A stretch of DNA of 43,593 nt, taken from the IMG/VR virus record IMGVR_UViG_3300031951_000358, positions 1 through 43,593 of that record; one strand, given 5' to 3'. Each line of letters begins with the position of its first letter. Position 1 is the stretch's first letter. The translations under genes were made by a program, and so were the position numbers. Under the pieces are notes generated by a model that searched no databases, was not told where the DNA came from, and saw only the letters and a list, made by a program, of their open reading frames with translations. Source of the DNA: a virus. This document shows, in pieces, positions 20,741 to 28,517 of the stretch.

Positions 20741-21205
20741 TTACTTACGTTTTGTCGATAATCTAGATCTTTCCAAAGCTCTTATCTTTGGCATTAACTT
20801 TACTGCAAGATTGCCTTGAATTGCCATCATATTTTTAATCTGTTGTTCCACATGATCTTTTTGTTGTGCAGATAATTGTTTCTTGCCTCTGCCACGTAAG
20901 ATTCTTTTTTGTAGAAGTCTTCTTGCGGCCGCAGTTGCTCTTTTATGTAGTACATCTATTGTAGATGTTCTTCTTAATCTCATTTTGCGAGCAGTACCGA
21001 TAGCAGTTTTTCTAGATTTTAATTTTTGTGATTTCTTTAAACGACTTGTCGCTGAAATCTTTTCATCTAATACTTGAATATCTTCTAACACGAATTCTTC
21101 AGGAGAGTATAAGTCTTCAATGTCTTCCCATGTTAAATGGTTAGCCATTTCATCGAGATCGTTCTCGCTGATTTCTTCGTTTAAAAATTCTAAAAAATTA
21201 ATCAT
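20741..21205 (-). CDS. Basic head-region protein with prohead-type leader
   Basis: I chose the ATG at 21205 (154 residues, MINFLEFLNEEISEND...), not an in-frame upstream codon, because it forms an ATGA overlap with the stop of the Dps-like gene. L8-N9-E10 fits a prohead-protease site. An acidic N-terminal part (WEDIEDLYSPEEFVLEDI) is followed by a strongly basic Arg/Lys-rich body (KLKSRKTAIGTARKMRLRRT, LHKRATAAARRLLQKRILRG). The same arrangement occurs in an uncharacterised head-gene neighbour of T4-like cyanophages. The basic body could contact packaged DNA. No enzyme motif is seen. Confidence 0.72.
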   Translation of the reverse strand: MINFLEFLNEEISENDLDEMANHLTWEDIEDLYSPEEFVLEDIQVLDEKISATSRLKKSQKLKSRKTAIGTARKMRLRRTSTIDVLHKRATAAARRLLQKRILRGRGKKQLSAQQKDHVEQQIKNMMAIQGNLAVKLMPKIRALERSRLSTKRK

Positions 21206-21639
21206 TTTAGTGTAGACTTTAACATCCAAGCATGTTTCTGATGTGCTGCAATTCTATCTTGTAAGTAATTAGATAATCCTAATTCACCAGCAGCTTCCGA
21301 TAATTTATATGCACGCATCAACGATACTAATACAGTATTGTTAGAGCTCTCCAAACTTGTAAATATACCCATAGATGAAACCACATTTGTTTCTTCTGTA
21401 ACACTTGCGTATGTAATTAAACTAGCTAATGATGTCGGGGCATATGCGCCAATTTTTCTAAGCCACTCAGCAGTAGAATCAATTGACTCATATATTTCAC
21501 TATAGATTGATTCTAAAAAAGTATGGTCTGCATAAAAACTTCTTGTTTCCACATTCCAATGTCCCGATTGTGCTTTAAAGTATGTGAGAAACGTATCCCC
21601 CAATACTTTATTCATCGCATCAACTAATTCCTCATTCAT
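21202..21639 (-). CDS. Dps-like ferritin (DNA-protecting mini-ferritin)
   Basis: A 145-residue helical protein with the Dps ferroxidase pattern: H27 (SGHWNV), H39, D54 and E58, with spacings of 12, 15 and 4 that match the canonical Dps di-iron site. Dps proteins form dodecamers that oxidise Fe(II) with peroxide, store iron and often coat DNA. Usual bacterial length is 150-180, so this one is slightly short and lacks a long basic DNA-binding tail. It sits between virion-associated genes and overlaps the next gene by 4 bases, so it may act in the particle or protect DNA late in infection; both are inferences. Confidence 0.85.
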   Translation of the reverse strand: MNEELVDAMNKVLGDTFLTYFKAQSGHWNVETRSFYADHTFLESIYSEIYESIDSTAEWLRKIGAYAPTSLASLITYASVTEETNVVSSMGIFTSLESSNNTVLVSLMRAYKLSEAAGELGLSNYLQDRIAAHQKHAWMLKSTLK

Positions 21640-21640
21640 T

Positions 21641-23530
21641 TTATACGTCCTGCGCGTTAGCTTTAACCATAGATTTATAAGATGAACTATGAGTAGCTAA
21701 TTGCGCTTTATCTCTATGTACATCTTGCATTGCTGCACCTTTTTGTGCTTCAATTTTTTGTGTTTCTGGATTGGCCAAGAAAGATTTAAATGAAGCTAGA
21801 CCAAGTGGTTTGCCTTCGTATCCTTGATCTGCAATTGGTATATCAATACCATGGAATACTTCTTTATTAGGTGAAGCATTTACATCTCTGTGTACTGTAG
21901 GAGGATCAGGTGTGTATGTCTCTTGTACATTCATTGATTTTCTGAATGACGATAAAGCCTTCTTTGTAGATGGCAATTGATCTTCGTTGTCGTCAGCAAC
22001 ATTGTTATTGTTTGAGTCTTCCATTTTTTTATCCGTTATGATTCGTTTATTACGTTCTTTAACAAACATAGGTTTGCCATCCGGGCCTATTCTTGCCACC
22101 ATCTTAAAGTCTGATGCATTAATTCCTTCAGCCACATCGCTTGCACCAAATGTAGGAATAGTCGTTCCAATTTCATTTGCAAATGTGCCATCCTTGTGCA
22201 TGGATAATTTGCTCATTTCCTGTTGATGTGTTTTAATGTATTCTAATTTATTATCAGGATATCCTAGCATATTCAATGTATCGTGTGCAATTGCAACGTA
22301 CATATTAAAATCATGTGCCATTTTGTTGGTTGCAAAATTATTAGCTTTTGCTTGTTTTTCTACTCCAAGATATGCGTCAGTTGCTTTAACTGCCTGTAAA
22401 ACATACTTTGGATTTAATTTAGTATTAGCAATTACTTCTTCTAACTGTATAGATGCACTTGGACACATATGCAGGTTAGTTGTTTTGTAACCATCAAATT
22501 CAATTTCTAAATTATGACTTGTTAGTTCTGCTAGTTGTGCTTTGGACATTAACAATGCAGGAAGTTTTCTAAGTCTATTTGTTTCTTCAACAGAAATTGA
22601 AGGGGAAAAATCTTTAAAGTTTAGTATTTTATCGCTATCTTTAATATCGTTTATCCAATGTTTTGTCGTATTACCTGATTCTAATTGTATTGTAACGTAT
22701 GATGAACCTTTGTATACGATTTTTCCCACTTCGCCGCTTTTTGATTCTACAATATCACCAAGATTAAAAATCTCTTGTGCATGATATGCTTCTCTAATTG
22801 GTACACATTTACCCTGTGCTTTGCTCCAGACAGATCCTTTTTGGCATACTGCTTCCATCCCAGGAGTCATCTTGTGCATGTATTCTGTGCCTTCAGGTGT
22901 TCCCCAATCAAAACGAAATGGATTCTCAAAATCCTCTTTAACCGCTTTAATATGATTGGCAATTTCCTCTGCATGAGGATGTAATGCTTTAGGTAGACCT
23001 GATTTGAATTTCTTCATTTCGCCTGCTCTGGCATGAGCACGCATCTTAGTTCCAGACATTCCCTCTACGCCTTCTGCGTCGGGATCTCTTTGTCCTGCTG
23101 AAACTACTTTAATTGATTTAAAATTGTAGTGGCCGTGTGCACCAGCAACATTGTTATACTTATGTAATAATTTATGATATTCATCCACACGGTCAGACCC
23201 AGCAACCATAACCAAATGCTTATAACCTTGGCCGTGTATTTTTGCTGCAGCATGCAGAAAAGTTGGAGATTGTTTAGAAGCACCTACTACCTCAGTACCT
23301 TTTGGTGCTACGTGTTTTAAGTATCCAACTTTTGCCTTTACTGGCAATGGATCTTTGGATGTGCCTTCGGAATGGGATGCTACAATAAGAGCATCAGCAT
23401 TGTGTTCTTTAGCAACTTCATGAACTTTATTAATAACCTGCTCATGACCTTTTGAAACTGGTTGAAACCGGCCGTAGGTAAAAACTTTTGTTTTTTCCTG
23501 CGATTCTGTGATGAATTGTTTAAAGTCCAT
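21641..23530 (-). CDS. Cytidylyltransferase-like nucleotidyltransferase with capsid-type leader
   Basis: A 629-residue protein. The leader MDFKQFITESQEK contains I7-T8-E9, a prohead-protease-type site. Residues about 16-200 are a HIGH-superfamily nucleotidyltransferase: YGRFQPVSKGHEQVI supplies the G-x-F-x-P...GH motif, and GMSGTKMRAHA supplies the C-terminal (S/T)-x-(S/T)-x-(I/M)R motif. This fold transfers AMP or CMP to phosphorylated substrates, as in NMN adenylyltransferase; the substrate cannot be read off. The remaining 430 residues are a mosaic: a small beta domain (IFNLGDIVESKSGEVGKIVY), helical segments and a MFVKERNKRIITDKK stretch. A perfect late promoter precedes it. The combination suggests an enzyme packaged in the head and delivered with DNA, which is inference. 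Confidence 0.8.
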   Translation of the reverse strand: MDFKQFITESQEKTKVFTYGRFQPVSKGHEQVINKVHEVAKEHNADALIVASHSEGTSKDPLPVKAKVGYLKHVAPKGTEVVGASKQSPTFLHAAAKIHGQGYKHLVMVAGSDRVDEYHKLLHKYNNVAGAHGHYNFKSIKVVSAGQRDPDAEGVEGMSGTKMRAHARAGEMKKFKSGLPKALHPHAEEIANHIKAVKEDFENPFRFDWGTPEGTEYMHKMTPGMEAVCQKGSVWSKAQGKCVPIREAYHAQEIFNLGDIVESKSGEVGKIVYKGSSYVTIQLESGNTTKHWINDIKDSDKILNFKDFSPSISVEETNRLRKLPALLMSKAQLAELTSHNLEIEFDGYKTTNLHMCPSASIQLEEVIANTKLNPKYVLQAVKATDAYLGVEKQAKANNFATNKMAHDFNMYVAIAHDTLNMLGYPDNKLEYIKTHQQEMSKLSMHKDGTFANEIGTTIPTFGASDVAEGINASDFKMVARIGPDGKPMFVKERNKRIITDKKMEDSNNNNVADDNEDQLPSTKKALSSFRKSMNVQETYTPDPPTVHRDVNASPNKEVFHGIDIPIADQGYEGKPLGLASFKSFLANPETQKIEAQKGAAMQDVHRDKAQLATHSSSYKSMVKANAQDV

Positions 23531-23571
23531 TGTTTTCCATTAGAATATAGTTGATACTTATTATTTATAAA

Positions 23572-23579
23572 ATAAGGAT
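23572..23579 (-). promoter_or_regulatory. Late promoter TATAAATA
   Basis: Perfect box followed by ATAA, 42 bases before the ATG of the nucleotidyltransferase-like gene. Confidence 0.82.
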
Positions 23580-23586
23580 GTTTGGT

Positions 23587-24327
23587 TTATAAGCCATATC
23601 TGGTCTTAGTAGTATTAAAAGTTGTGTTTATTTCAGTAAATGTTAATGCTCTATTATAAATTAATACCTGTGAAATTGCACCGTTAAAGTTTCTTGTACC
23701 ACCGCCTCCCGTGTCTTGTGATATAAAGAAATTTAAATTTGTAACCGTAGAATGTGAAAGAAATTGACCGGATGATGTTAATCCGCTAGATTTTCCTAAA
23801 TATGCAGTTGCCTGTGTTGATGTGACACGAATTGCCATCATGGCCCATGCGTTATTAGGTACGGATAATCCGGTATCCCAATTATATGTCCCTTCATCAT
23901 TATTCCAATGATATCCTATTGAGTTATTTCCCCCAGGAGCAAAATTCATGCCGGTAGCAGAATTTGTGGCAGACCCCATACCATCTCTACTCATTAAAAT
24001 ACTAGTATAATCAGCTTGTGTTTGACTGGAATTTATCCAAACAATAAAAGTTGCTGCGGATAAAGATGATATAGTACCAGACGTTGAAACATACCTATTA
24101 TTAACTAAATTAAATGTAAAATATCCTGGATCTGATGTATAACTAGGACTATTTACCAATGTTCCATTATTTGATTGTCCGCTTAAATCATTCCAAGCTG
24201 TTCCGCTGCCAGAATAACTTGCAGCATCTAAATATAGTATCAAGCCGTCGGTAATAACACTATAACCAACAGGGTAAGATCCTAAGACAAGGCCGTTGCC
24301 CATTTGTATTCCGTTTCCTATTTGCAT
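23587..24327 (-). CDS. LamG/concanavalin-type lectin-fold structural protein
   Basis: A 246-residue protein with a short Gly-rich N-terminus (MQIGNGIQMGNGLVLGSY). It continues as a typical LamG-like jelly roll: GLILYLDAASYSGSGTAWND, FNLVNNRYVSTSG, SAATFIVWINSS, and the closing ISQVLIYNRALTFTEI that is diagnostic for this family. Such domains bind glycans or decorate phage particles. There is no signal peptide or membrane segment. It lies 8 bases behind a 29-codon gene and before the nucleotidyltransferase gene, within the late block. Decoration protein or tail adhesin cannot be distinguished. Confidence 0.78.
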   Translation of the reverse strand: MQIGNGIQMGNGLVLGSYPVGYSVITDGLILYLDAASYSGSGTAWNDLSGQSNNGTLVNSPSYTSDPGYFTFNLVNNRYVSTSGTISSLSAATFIVWINSSQTQADYTSILMSRDGMGSATNSATGMNFAPGGNNSIGYHWNNDEGTYNWDTGLSVPNNAWAMMAIRVTSTQATAYLGKSSGLTSSGQFLSHSTVTNLNFFISQDTGGGGTRNFNGAISQVLIYNRALTFTEINTTFNTTKTRYGL

Positions 24328-24335
24328 TATAAATC

Positions 24336-24425
24336 CTACGAGTAATTATTTGGTATTGGTGGTACAGGATAAGGGTGTTTTGGTTTGGGTGGTTTTTTTT
24401 TCGGCTTGTGTTTAAACCAACTCAT
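24336..24425 (-). CDS. Proline/lysine-rich micro-protein (29 aa)
   Basis: A 29-residue frame beginning MSWFKHKPKKKPPKPKHPYP, half of it Pro or Lys. It is preceded by a perfect AAGGAGG ribosome site five bases from the ATG, the strongest in this part of the window, so I regard it as real despite its size. Similar MSWFK-starting micro-proteins occur among the head genes of T4-like cyanophages. It is disordered and basic, possibly DNA- or capsid-associated. Function is unknown. Confidence 0.65.
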   Translation of the reverse strand: MSWFKHKPKKKPPKPKHPYPVPPIPNNYS

Positions 24426-24518
24426 CTTACCTCCTTTTTATCTAAAGTTAATCAAAATATATAGACAGCCTATTGACATGATGTTATTATATGCTATGAG
24501 GCTCAGTGATAAGAAACA

Positions 24519-25091
24519 TTAACAGTTCCACTTTCTAAGGGCTTTGTTAATTCTTGAATCAGGGTCTCTAGCAGTCTTAGCGGATGTTAATCGCTTCTTC
24601 ATTCCACCCATACGAGCACAAAAAGATTTTCTTCTATTAGCTGCTTTACTTCCGGGCTTTAATTTAGATGGTTTAGTAGTTACGGCCATTTGTAACTTTG
24701 AACCGGGATTTTCTCTACGATATGAAGCAATGCCAGCTTTGTTTAATCCGCCTTCAGGATTCTTTCCCTCTTTGCGTTGCCAAGCTGCAACTTCTAATAG
24801 CTCTTCATCCGTAACCGATTCGAGTTCTTCCCAAATTATTTCGGAATCAACATTATTTTCTTTCGCAATGTCTTCGATGACATCTTCAATTAGGTCAAAA
24901 ATGTCTTCTACCGATTCGGCTGATTGTTTAAGTGCTTGTGCAGTAGGTGCACCTTTACTTCCAGGTTTACGCATACGTTCACCTGACCCAGCTTTGATTC
25001 GTTTACGTTTTGCGTGGATGTTATCCCATAATCCTCGTTTGCCTTCTTCAACAGATTGAAGTTCTTCCCTTACTTGTTTAAATGTTTTCAT
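24519..25091 (-). CDS. Conserved basic protein with C-terminal DUF6321-like domain and capsid-type leader
   Basis: A 190-residue protein. The leader MKTFKQVREELQSVEEG has V7-R8-E9. A basic stretch (residues 20-50) and an acidic helical segment (VEDIFDLIEDVIEDI) precede a very characteristic C-terminal domain of about 85 residues. That domain contains WQRKEGKNPEGGLNKAG, TTKPSKLKPGSKAANRRKS, FCARMGGMKKR and a final DPDSRINKALRKWNC. It is recognisable as a small conserved family (DUF6321-type, named from memory) widespread in T4-like and other aquatic phages, with a near-invariant Cys and many Lys/Arg. It overlaps the next gene upstream by 4 bases. Biochemical role unknown; nucleic-acid contact is likely from charge. 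Confidence 0.75.
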   Translation of the reverse strand: MKTFKQVREELQSVEEGKRGLWDNIHAKRKRIKAGSGERMRKPGSKGAPTAQALKQSAESVEDIFDLIEDVIEDIAKENNVDSEIIWEELESVTDEELLEVAAWQRKEGKNPEGGLNKAGIASYRRENPGSKLQMAVTTKPSKLKPGSKAANRRKSFCARMGGMKKRLTSAKTARDPDSRINKALRKWNC

Positions 25092-26284
25092 GCTGATCTT
25101 TCGAAATTTGCTGCACTAAACTCTGCTCTATCCACAATCTTAGATGGTCTATTGTTTATAACTGCAACGTGGCCTTCGGGTTTAACTGGTTTGCCTTTGA
25201 TACTATGATGGAATGCGTATTCTGCTCCACCTAATGTGTGTGCCAAAACATTCTTTGCGTTTTGTAGGTGCTTATGAATATCAAAAGTAGTTTTAAATTC
25301 TTCTTTATGCGATTCAATGTGTCCGACTGCTTTAATTAATGTTGCACTTTTCGCAGCTTTTGCTTTGTCTGTTTTAACTTTGTCTACTTCTTTTTGTAAC
25401 TTATTTGATACATGAGCTATATATCCTGCAACCGAGGGAGTAGATTTATTTCTAACAGTTTGATTAATATAAGTCTTTAAATGTTCTTTGTGGTTCTCAT
25501 TTTCACCTTCAATATGCGAATAATCTTTTAATTTAGTATGAGCTTCAACTGCTTTTTTCATATGACCTTCAAACGCCTTTTGTGCATCAGGTGCATAATG
25601 TGCTGAAGATGGCCTAAAAGATGTATCAATCATATGAACATCGGAATGTTTGTTGAAATTTGATATATCTGCATTATATTGTGCCTTCATATCTTCTAGC
25701 TTGTTACCTTGATATGCAGTATGGACAGCTACACCAATCTTTGCTGCTTTTGCTTTTGCAGCTTCAGGTGTACCATTCTTAGCAGAATATGTAATTGTGT
25801 TTGGCTTAAAATGAACTGAACCTGCAGAAGATTCTACATCTCCGGTAGGATTTGATTTGCTCTTGACACCTGAGTGCATAATGTCACCCTGGTATACTCC
25901 ACGATTTGGAGTTACTTTTTGTAAATGATGTAGAGCAGCAGTTAACTTTGCAACCAGGCCGGGCGCGTGACCATGATTCTGTTGTATGTCAGATTCAGTA
26001 TAGTTTAATTTTGGATTCTTATTGAATACAGATTTAGACGCAACGAAGAATCGGCCTGATTCCGGATGGTGTCCAAATATAACTGAAGGCGACCCATCAT
26101 ACTTTGTCGATATAGATACAGATGATTTTTTGCCTTGTAGAGCACGATGTGTTTCTTGAAGGGTATTAAATGCGTGTTTAAATCCTTCTTCGCCAGCATT
26201 GATCGGATGATCTTCAGCGTGCTCTAAATGGGTTAACTTGTCTTCATTTGCAGATTCATTTAGATAAGCGGAGAATGAAAACAT
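25088..26284 (-). CDS. KxDG ligase/nucleotidyltransferase-like protein with capsid-type leader
   Basis: A 398-residue protein. The leader MFSFSAYLNESANED carries L8-N9-E10. Residues 57-66 read SISTKYDGSP, which fits motif I (K-x-D-G) of the DNA/RNA ligase and capping-enzyme superfamily; K61 would be the adenylated lysine. GVYQGDIMH at about 129-137 and HFKPNTITYSAKNG further on resemble later motifs. The C-terminal half is Lys/His-rich and helical. It belongs to an uncharacterised phage family and lacks an obvious OB-fold. It sits in a translationally coupled trio (4-base and 1-base overlaps) with a PD-(D/E)XK-like and a DUF6321-like gene. Ligase activity is a hypothesis. Confidence 0.68.
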   Translation of the reverse strand: MFSFSAYLNESANEDKLTHLEHAEDHPINAGEEGFKHAFNTLQETHRALQGKKSSVSISTKYDGSPSVIFGHHPESGRFFVASKSVFNKNPKLNYTESDIQQNHGHAPGLVAKLTAALHHLQKVTPNRGVYQGDIMHSGVKSKSNPTGDVESSAGSVHFKPNTITYSAKNGTPEAAKAKAAKIGVAVHTAYQGNKLEDMKAQYNADISNFNKHSDVHMIDTSFRPSSAHYAPDAQKAFEGHMKKAVEAHTKLKDYSHIEGENENHKEHLKTYINQTVRNKSTPSVAGYIAHVSNKLQKEVDKVKTDKAKAAKSATLIKAVGHIESHKEEFKTTFDIHKHLQNAKNVLAHTLGGAEYAFHHSIKGKPVKPEGHVAVINNRPSKIVDRAEFSAANFERSA

Positions 26285-27432
26285 TATGCTGCCTTTCCGG
26301 CGCTTTTTAATGTGCTCAATGGATCGCTTTGTGAATCAAATTTGTGAGTCTGTGAAGCAAATTTCTTCTCAACACCTGTTTTTGGATCAGTGTGATAGAA
26401 ATGGACACCCGTGCCGCTAGCTCTAACTGTAATATTTTTATGGTCGTTTAGAATATGCTCATAATCATGACCCGGGTGCGATTCATGATGCTGAGTACCT
26501 TTTGCAGTTTTATACGTAGTATGTTTACGAAAAGTTCCTACTCCCGCTTGTTCTGCAGGAGTAGTGTGTGCGTGTAATACATCTCGAATATGATTAACTA
26601 CGTGCTCATGGTCACCTGAATCTAATTTGTGTTGTAGTTCAACTGAATGATGATAAGCTACTGCTCTTAATAATTTTAAATTTTCTGTTTTAATCTGTTT
26701 GTGTTTTTCCGGATTTTTCTCGGCCCATTCTTTTCTAGCTGCAGGCAAATCCGCATGGTGATCTTCTTTTTTAATATCTGTTAATTCTGGGTGCATCGCT
26801 TTGATTTTCTTTTGATGCGCTTTAAATAACGTGTCGGCCATTGAACCACTAGATTGTTTACCTAGACTAGAAGAAGGCACATTTTTACTTGAATTTTCAC
26901 TAACTTTTAAGCTTCTACCGTGATATACTACTTTACCCGTTTTTGGATGTTTGGTAGTTATATAAATGTCTGACGAATCTTCTTTTTGTGTTGCCTTAAC
27001 CCCTGTTACTTTTTGGGTATCACCTTTCTTGGATGTATGTGATACACTAGTAATTATATGGCCAGGATGTGTTTTTGCGATACTAGCGCGAATATCTGCT
27101 GCCGCGCTATCAGCTCCTGCTTTGATCTTTGCATAATCTTTTGGATGGATTTGCGCCTTTAATCTATCGTGTGCTTGTTCAGGTGTTTCTTTTCTTTTAG
27201 TTTTTTCGTCAACCAAATGAAAATCTGGCATATGTTTGTCGTTATTTAATGCCTTGCCGGTAAGGAGTTCGTGTAAAACACCTCTGGTATTATTTGTAAC
27301 CTGGCCTTCGACTTTGGGATTATCTTTTTTGACTGCTTCGTTGAGCTCTTCGATGTCAAAATCTTCAGAAGTTTCGTATAGGTCTAATACGATATCGTTA
27401 AGAGATTCTCTAAGGTTCTTAAATTGTTTCAT
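26284..27432 (-). CDS. PD-(D/E)XK nuclease-like protein with capsid-type leader
   Basis: A 382-residue protein. The leader MKQFKNLRESLNDIV has L7-R8-E9. A conserved helix-type segment NNTRGVLHELLTGKAL (about residues 46-61), an acidic strand SSDIYIT, and HGRSLKVSE with a Ser-Leu-Lys triplet followed by NVPSSSLGK give the order E...D...(S)LK. This fits PD-(D/E)XK nuclease-like folds seen in uncharacterised phage proteins. The C-terminal 200 residues are His- and Lys-rich (HHESHPGHDYEHIL). It is transcribed from a perfect late promoter at 27465-27472 and overlaps the ligase-like gene by one base. Nuclease activity is unproven. Confidence 0.62.
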   Translation of the reverse strand: MKQFKNLRESLNDIVLDLYETSEDFDIEELNEAVKKDNPKVEGQVTNNTRGVLHELLTGKALNNDKHMPDFHLVDEKTKRKETPEQAHDRLKAQIHPKDYAKIKAGADSAAADIRASIAKTHPGHIITSVSHTSKKGDTQKVTGVKATQKEDSSDIYITTKHPKTGKVVYHGRSLKVSENSSKNVPSSSLGKQSSGSMADTLFKAHQKKIKAMHPELTDIKKEDHHADLPAARKEWAEKNPEKHKQIKTENLKLLRAVAYHHSVELQHKLDSGDHEHVVNHIRDVLHAHTTPAEQAGVGTFRKHTTYKTAKGTQHHESHPGHDYEHILNDHKNITVRASGTGVHFYHTDPKTGVEKKFASQTHKFDSQSDPLSTLKSAGKAA

Positions 27433-27452
27433 TTTTCGTCCATTTAAATGAA

Positions 27453-27508
27453 TTATACTAATATTATTTATAATAACAGAATTTACGAAACACGTGGAAA
27501 ACCGGCGA
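27453..27508. repeat. 56-bp direct repeat, copy 1
   Basis: Identical to 27952-28007. Contains the late promoter, then GAAACACGTGGAAAACCGG and the first terminator arm. Confidence 0.9.
27465..27472 (-). promoter_or_regulatory. Late promoter TATAAATA
   Basis: Perfect box followed by ATATTA, inside a 56-bp duplicated cassette; drives the nuclease-like gene at 27432. Confidence 0.82.
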
Positions 27509-27521
27509 TATTCGCCGGTTT
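27498..27521 (-). terminator. Terminator after His-rich paralogue A
   Basis: Stem ACCGGCGA/TCGCCGGT with 3-base loop, followed by TTTTCC on the minus strand; nearly symmetrical, so perhaps active both ways. Confidence 0.75.
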
Positions 27522-27532
27522 ATCTTATTATA

Positions 27533-27931
27533 TTACTTAGAAGTATGTAGTTTTTTAACGTGCTCTATTGCGGAAGGTAAATCTTTAAGGTGTTTTTCGT
27601 GAACATGCTCATCGCCCTCATCATCGAGGGTGGCATTTTTATAATGAACAGTCCTAACAGTCGCTGTATTATCTTTATGATGACTAACAGTCGCCGAATA
27701 ATTCATATTTTCGTGTTCATGGGAGTAGTGATCTTTTACTGGAGACTTATGTTTTAACTTTTGGGCATCCAGTTGTTCTTTATCGTTGCCCACGGCATGG
27801 AAAAAATGGGGTTGTTCTCCGTGTAGGTTCTTTCCGCTAACAGTATTTAATTTTTTAACAATTTCATCATGATTTTCGTTAAGATTTTTTCCTAACAACA
27901 TACTTGCAATTGATTCGTGTAATTTTTGCAT
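27533..27931 (-). CDS. His-rich late protein, paralogue A, capsid-type leader
   Basis: A 132-residue protein beginning MQKLHESIASMLLGKNLNEN. L4-H5-E6 fits a prohead-protease site. The rest is His/Lys-rich (KDHYSHEHENMNYSATVSHH) and ends in a helix KDLPSAIEHVKKL. It is plainly paralogous to the gene immediately upstream (shared LHESIA, SPVKDHY, TVSHHxDNTATV, HxKDLPSAI). It has its own late promoter and a hairpin terminator three bases past its stop region. Metal binding is possible from the histidines. No family recognised. Confidence 0.72.
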   Translation of the reverse strand: MQKLHESIASMLLGKNLNENHDEIVKKLNTVSGKNLHGEQPHFFHAVGNDKEQLDAQKLKHKSPVKDHYSHEHENMNYSATVSHHKDNTATVRTVHYKNATLDDEGDEHVHEKHLKDLPSAIEHVKKLHTSK

Positions 27932-27951
27932 TTTTATTTCCTAGAATATAG

Positions 27952-28007
27952 TTATACTAATATTATTTATAATAACAGAATTTACGAAACACGTGGAAAA
28001 CCGGCGA
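27952..28007. repeat. 56-bp direct repeat, copy 2
   Basis: Identical to 27453-27508. The two copies bracket His-rich paralogue A, as expected from tandem duplication of gene plus intergenic cassette. Confidence 0.9.
27964..27971 (-). promoter_or_regulatory. Late promoter TATAAATA
   Basis: Perfect box in the second copy of the 56-bp cassette; drives His-rich paralogue A. Confidence 0.82.
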
Positions 28008-28023
28008 ATTGCTCCGCCGGTTT
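27998..28023 (-). terminator. Terminator after His-rich paralogue B
   Basis: Stem AAACCGGCG/CGCCGGTTT with 8-base loop, followed by a T-run on the minus strand; half of it is in the duplicated cassette. Confidence 0.73.
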
Positions 28024-28039
28024 GTTGTTTTATTAGATG

Positions 28040-28471
28040 TTATTCTGGCGTTTTTAGAGTTTTAACGTGCGCTATTGCAGACGGTAAATCTTTAAAATGC
28101 TTTTCCCGGTGTTTATCGGAAACATTATAGTCTTGTTGTCTATCAGACCATTTTTGACGATATGAAGAATGTTGAACAGTTGCTGTATTATCAGCATGGT
28201 GACTTACTGTAATATGATGTTCATGTTGATCTTCTGCGCCACCTGAGGCAAATTGACCTTGGTGATAATAATGATCTTTTACTGGAGATGAATGAGCAGG
28301 AGAACCGCTAGGCGATTCTTTATTTTCCCCAGATCCATGTGTAAATGCAGGAGTTTCACCGCCAATATCTGGACCTGCCGCAGAATTTAAATGCTTAATA
28401 ACTTCATTATGATTCTCATTAATAATTTTATTTAACAACATACCTGCGATTGACTCGTGCAAAGTTCTCAT
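28040..28471 (-). CDS. His-rich late protein, paralogue B, capsid-type leader
   Basis: A 143-residue paralogue of the downstream gene, beginning MRTLHESIAGMLLNKIINEN, with L4-H5-E6. The middle is Ser/Gly/His-rich and longer than in copy A (GSGENKESPSGSPAHSSPVK), and the C-terminus is KHFKDLPSAIAHVKTL. It has its own TATAAATA promoter and a hairpin after the stop. The pair arose by tandem duplication that also copied the intergenic promoter/terminator cassette. A packaged internal-head-protein role is suggested by the leader only. Confidence 0.72.
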   Translation of the reverse strand: MRTLHESIAGMLLNKIINENHNEVIKHLNSAAGPDIGGETPAFTHGSGENKESPSGSPAHSSPVKDHYYHQGQFASGGAEDQHEHHITVSHHADNTATVQHSSYRQKWSDRQQDYNVSDKHREKHFKDLPSAIAHVKTLKTPE

Positions 28472-28498
28472 TTATTACTCCAACTATATTTGATTAAT

Positions 28499-28506
28499 TA
28501 TTTATA
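28499..28506 (-). promoter_or_regulatory. Late promoter TATAAATA
   Basis: Perfect box followed by ATTA, 28 bases before the ATG of His-rich paralogue B. Confidence 0.82.
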
Positions 28507-28517
28507 ATAAACTAAAT

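Noticed and set aside
22775-22984. Plus-strand frame opposite the nucleotidyltransferase-like gene
   Set aside because: Wholly inside a well-supported minus-strand gene, with no promoter, ribosome site or recognisable domain.
24474-24500. Plus-strand TTGACA with a TATGAG-like -10 sixteen bases on
   Set aside because: Poor -10, wrong spacing compared with the uniform class here, and it would only transcribe antisense to the DUF6321-like gene.
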